From: Nitrosomonadales bacterium
GTDB lineage: Bacteria; Pseudomonadota; Gammaproteobacteria; Burkholderiales; Sulfuricellaceae
Direction of reading: 5' to 3'
Length of the DNA: 9,835 nucleotides
Assembly (NCBI GenBank): GCA_003104895.1
Contig: PQAG01000014.1
Location: 1-9,835, forward strand
In this document: positions 5,885-9,835 of the stretch, piece by piece
Layout: the number at the start of each line of letters is the position of its first letter
Numbering within the stretch: position 1 is the first letter of the stretch
Notes under the pieces: generated by a model
What the model saw: only the letters and a program-made list of their open reading frames with translations
Told to the model about the DNA's origin: nothing
Database searches by the model: none
Program-made: the position numbers and the translations under genes

Positions 5885-6748
5885 ATGTCTAGAAGGAAAT
5901 TTTGCGCCGCGATGGCGGCTTTCTGCCTTACCCAGGTGCTGCCGTTGCCGGCGATGGCGCAGCCTGGCAATCGGGCGCCTATCCGCATCGGCCTGACGCC
6001 GGTGTTCCTTGACGACCAGACCGCCTTCGTCAATGCCTGGCGAACTTATCTGGAAAGCCGCCTGAAGCGGCCGGTGGTATTCGTCCAGCGTGCCAGTTAC
6101 CGCGAGATCGTCGATCTCATGCGCAACGGCAAGCTGGATTTTGCCTGGCTGTGCGGCTATCCCTATGTGCGCAACAAGCAGACCATGAATCTGCTGGCGG
6201 TGCCGGTGTACCAGGGCAAGCCGGTCTACCATTCCTACCTGATCGTTCCCGCCTCGGATCGGCAAACCCGCTCCATCGCGGATTTGAGGGACAAGGTGTT
6301 TGCGTTTTCCGATCCCGATTCCAATTCCGGTTATCTGGTGCCTGTCTACGACCTGTACCGCATGCAGGAAAAACCCAGCGCTTTCTTCAGCAAGACATTT
6401 TTCACCTGGGCACACCGCAAGGTGGTGGTGGCGGTAGCCGACGGTCTGGCCCAGGGCGGCGCGGTGGACGGCTACGTGTGGGACATGCTGGCATTGCAGC
6501 ATCCAGAACTGACATCGCAAGCCCGGATCGTAGAGAAATCGGCGGAATTCGGCTTCCCGCCGTTCGTGGCAGGGAAAACGGTCGCGCCGGAAGACGTGTC
6601 GGCGATGAGAAAAGCCCTGCTCGCCATGCCGCAGGACGAGGAAGGCGCAAAACTGTTGCGGCAATTGCAGCTTGACGGCTTCGTGACAGGCGACGAACAC
6701 CTGTTCGACAGCATTGCCCGGATGATGCGTGCCATCATGGATAAGTGA
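5885..6748 (+). CDS. PhnD-like periplasmic substrate-binding protein
   Basis: This 287-residue periplasmic protein has the phosphate/phosphonate-binding (PhnD-like) fold. The start is placed at 5885 because AAGGAAGAGG lies just before that ATG; a TTG at 5858 would add nine residues without a comparable signal. A signal peptide ends at AMA (residues 23-25). The twin arginines in SRRKF (2-6) make Tat export possible, though Sec is equally plausible. The mature domain opens with IRIGLTPVF, and the family hallmark FSDPDSNSGYLVP spans 141-153. No ABC permease or ATPase gene is nearby. The next gene is a histidine kinase 1 bp downstream, so this is probably a ligand receptor for signalling rather than transport. 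ArxX, beside arsenite oxidase genes, and the sensor part of TtrS are precedents. The ligand is unknown. Confidence 0.88.
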   Translation: MSRRKFCAAMAAFCLTQVLPLPAMAQPGNRAPIRIGLTPVFLDDQTAFVNAWRTYLESRLKRPVVFVQRASYREIVDLMRNGKLDFAWLCGYPYVRNKQTMNLLAVPVYQGKPVYHSYLIVPASDRQTRSIADLRDKVFAFSDPDSNSGYLVPVYDLYRMQEKPSAFFSKTFFTWAHRKVVVAVADGLAQGGAVDGYVWDMLALQHPELTSQARIVEKSAEFGFPPFVAGKTVAPEDVSAMRKALLAMPQDEEGAKLLRQLQLDGFVTGDEHLFDSIARMMRAIMDK

Positions 6749-6749
6749 C

Positions 6750-8194
6750 ATGTTCCGCGATCTCAGCTTCCGCTACAAGATCCCCCTGCGCGGCAGCGTG
6801 CTGGTGGTCTTTACCGCGCTGGTGGTCACCGCTTCCCTGATGTTCCGCGCCTACGACGACCTCAAGCGGGACGTGCTGCTGAATTCCGAAAGCATGGGAC
6901 GGGTGCTGGCCCACACGCTCACCCCGGCCATCTTGCACGACGAGGTTTGGAGCGCCTACGAAATCATCAATTCGCCGTTCCAGGCTTCCCCGAAAGCGAA
7001 TGTCAATCAGGCGGAAGAAATCCTGGTACTGGATGCGCGCCAGCAGGTCTACGTTTCCACCCACCCCAAGCAATATCCCATGCTCTCCGACCCGGCCCGC
7101 GCCAGCCCGGTGCAGGCGCGACTGCAGCAGGCGATCGCCGACTACCGCGGCAGCGAGCCCAAAGCGGTGGAACTTCCCGGCTCGGGCAAGTTTTACATGG
7201 TGACGCCCATCATTTCCGACGGCGTGGCGGTGGGGACGCTGGTGATGGGCTATTCCAGGTCGATGTTCATGCCGCGCTTCTACGACATCGCCCGGCGTGC
7301 CGTGGTGATGACGCTGCTGGCGCTGGCGGTGCTGTTGCCGATGAACTGGTACTGGGCCTGGCGCATGGCGCAGCCCCTGATCCAGCTCGCCGAGTGCATG
7401 GGGAAAGTGGGGCCGGCCTTGCCTGACGCTCAAGAGTGCAAGATGTACGAATCGCGAGACGAGATCGGCCAGGTGGGGGTGGCTTTCAAGCGCATGTTGA
7501 ACGAACTGAAAGACAAGGAGAATCTGGAAAAACAGATGTTCTTCTCCGAGCGGCTGGCCGCAGTGGGACGGCTGGCTGCTGGCATCGCCCATGAAATCAA
7601 CAATCCGCTCGGCGGCATGCTGAACACCATCAGCACCTATAAGAAGCACGCCAACGCCGACCCCCAGACCGCCAAAACCATCTCGCTGCTGGAACGGGGG
7701 CTGCTGCAGATCAAGGACACCATCGCCGCCCTGCTGGTGGAGGCCAAATTCCAGAGCCATCCCCTGACCGTGCAGGACATCGAGGATACCCGCACCCTGG
7801 TGCTGCCCGACTTCCACAAGAAACCGGCCGAGTTAAGCTGGGAAAACGACATCCTGGAAATCTTGCCGCTGCCCTCGACCCTGGTGCGGCAAATCCTGAT
7901 CAACCTGCTGTTCAACGCGGTTCAGGCGGTGGAGCCGCAGGGCCATGTGCGCTGCCATATCTACCGCGACAGCCGCAATTTAACCTTGGCAGTAGAGAAC
8001 GACGGTAAGCATATCGAGGCCGAACAGCTGGGATACCTGTTCGAGCCGTTCGCCACCGGCCGCGAGGGTGGGCACGGCCTGGGATTGTGGGTCACCTACC
8101 AGATCGTGCAACAGCTGAAAGGGGAGATCGTGGCACAAAGCCAGCCCGGGGAAACCCGTTTCACCGTGACCCTGCCGCTTGAGGAGCATGCAGC

Positions 8195-8198
<4 letters not shown>
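6750..8198 (+). CDS. Membrane sensor histidine kinase
   Basis: This 482-residue kinase probably signals to the sigma54 regulator encoded next. Transmembrane helices lie near residues 14-33 and 183-203. Between them is a periplasmic domain of about 150 residues whose pattern (ILVLDARQQVYVSTHP, then GVAVGTLVMGYS) suggests a single Cache- or PAS-like fold. A HAMP-like linker follows. The phosphoacceptor is His281 in GIAHEINNPLGGML. The N-box has Asn389 (QILINLLFNAV), the F-box is FEPF (431-434) and the G2 box is GGHGLGLW (440-447). The G1 box reads VENDGKH (415-421) instead of the usual DxGxG form. The ATG at 6750 is 1 nt after the upstream stop, with GGATAAG before it; a GTG at 6729 in the same frame is less likely. 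The kinase probably reads the bound PhnD-like protein, as ArxS is thought to do with ArxX. Confidence 0.93.
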
Positions 8199-9541
<1,343 letters not shown>

Positions 9542-9624
9542 GGGCCCCTCGATAGTCCGCGCAATATGAATGATCGGGTCGCATCAATCAGAACGGACAA
9601 ATTCCAGTGCCCAGATTCATCTTT

Positions 9625-9650
9625 ACGGGGCGCCAGATTTCTTGCCCCGT
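9625..9650. terminator. Candidate bidirectional terminator hairpin
   Basis: ACGGGGC (9625-9631) pairs with GCCCCGT (9644-9650) around a 12-nt loop. It lies about 85 nt after the regulator stop and between two convergent transcripts, so it could end both. It has no U-tract on the plus side and only a short T/A stretch on the other side. The strength is uncertain. Confidence 0.4.
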
Positions 9651-9671
9651 CTGCGCTATCGGCAAAGGCAC

Positions 9672-9752
9672 CTAGAGCACCAGCGTCACCGCATTGTCCA
9701 ACACAATCGGCAGGGCGCCGATGGCAAGCAGATTGGCGTCATTCATAAGCAT
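9672..9752 (-). CDS. Possible tiny hydrophobic ORF (26 codons)
   Basis: An ATG at 9752 opens a 26-residue frame (MLMNDANLLAIGALPIVL and onward) that is largely hydrophobic. It begins 5 nt after the stop of the minus-strand gene entering from the right, so coupled translation is conceivable. There is only a weak GAAGAA ribosome site and no recognised family. It may be noise. The remaining bases of 9542-9671 show only the hairpin. Confidence 0.15.
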   Translation of the reverse strand: MLMNDANLLAIGALPIVLDNAVTLVL

Positions 9753-9757
9753 ATTCT

Positions 9758-9835
9758 TCAGGCATCTACTTCTTCGCCCCAGATCAGGGCTTTGACATGG
9801 GTCACGTTCACCTCGTCGGCTGTCAGGCCGCAAGC
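9758..9835 (-). CDS. C-terminal end of an unidentified protein, partial
   Basis: A minus-strand frame is open from the right edge and ends with TGA at 9760-9758. The visible 25 residues begin ACGLTADEVNV and end ALIWGEEVDA. They are consistent with the end of a real protein (charged residues, an even composition, no rare codon run), but the family is not recognisable from so little. It converges on the regulator gene. Confidence 0.5.
   Translation of the reverse strand, partial: ACGLTADEVNVTHVKALIWGEEVDA

Noticed and set aside
5885..6748. Annotation as a phosphonate ABC transporter binding protein (phnD).
   Set aside because: No permease or ATPase gene accompanies it. It is packed against a histidine kinase gene, which favours a signalling receptor.
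6735..7817. A 360-codon minus-strand frame opposite the kinase gene.
   Set aside because: The kinase motifs on the plus strand are complete. The opposite frame is a His/Gln-rich shadow.

Overview
The window reads as a Gram-negative, moderately GC-rich proteobacterial chromosome, most likely a betaproteobacterium. The evidence is a betaproteobacterial-type general porin, a Tat-exported molybdoenzyme and a sigma54-dependent response regulator. The lineage is an inference from gene style, not from a marker gene. No mobile element, CRISPR array, tRNA or rRNA was recognised.

Left block (minus strand, 1-4074): a three-gene operon for a membrane-bound molybdenum respiratory enzyme. In transcription order it is a four-cluster [4Fe-4S] electron-transfer subunit (4074-3367), an NrfD/PsrC-type quinone-interacting membrane anchor (3356-2499), and a Tat-exported molybdopterin catalytic subunit (2479 to beyond the left edge). 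The B-C-A order matches tetrathionate reductase (ttrBCA) and selenate reductase (srdBCA). The catalytic subunit carries Asp where the third cysteine of its N-terminal [4Fe-4S] motif is expected, so the substrate cannot be assigned from sequence.

Middle (4075-5884): a regulatory region of about 440 bp, a porin gene on the minus strand (5611-4514), and a second regulatory region of about 270 bp. Both regulatory regions contain a sigma54 (-24/-12) promoter pointing leftward. Upstream of each lie two 18-bp dyads of the form TRTWAC-N6-GTWAYR, centred 62-63 bp and 96-98 bp from the -24 GG. The two promoters therefore share one architecture, and the enzyme operon and the porin look like one regulon.

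Right block (plus strand, 5885-9541): three tightly packed genes encoding a PhnD-like periplasmic binding protein, a membrane histidine kinase, and an NtrC/AtoC-type regulator with an intact GAFTGA motif. This resembles the ArxX-ArxS-ArxR set beside arsenite oxidase genes, and resembles TtrS/TtrR in using a PhnD-like sensor fold. The simplest model is that a periplasmic ligand, probably an oxyanion or a sulfur, arsenic or selenium compound, is bound by the PhnD-like protein. The signal then passes through the kinase to the regulator, which binds the four dyads and activates sigma54 transcription of both the enzyme and the porin.

The last 300 bases hold a candidate terminator, a possible tiny hydrophobic ORF and the C-terminal 25 codons of a minus-strand gene entering from the right.
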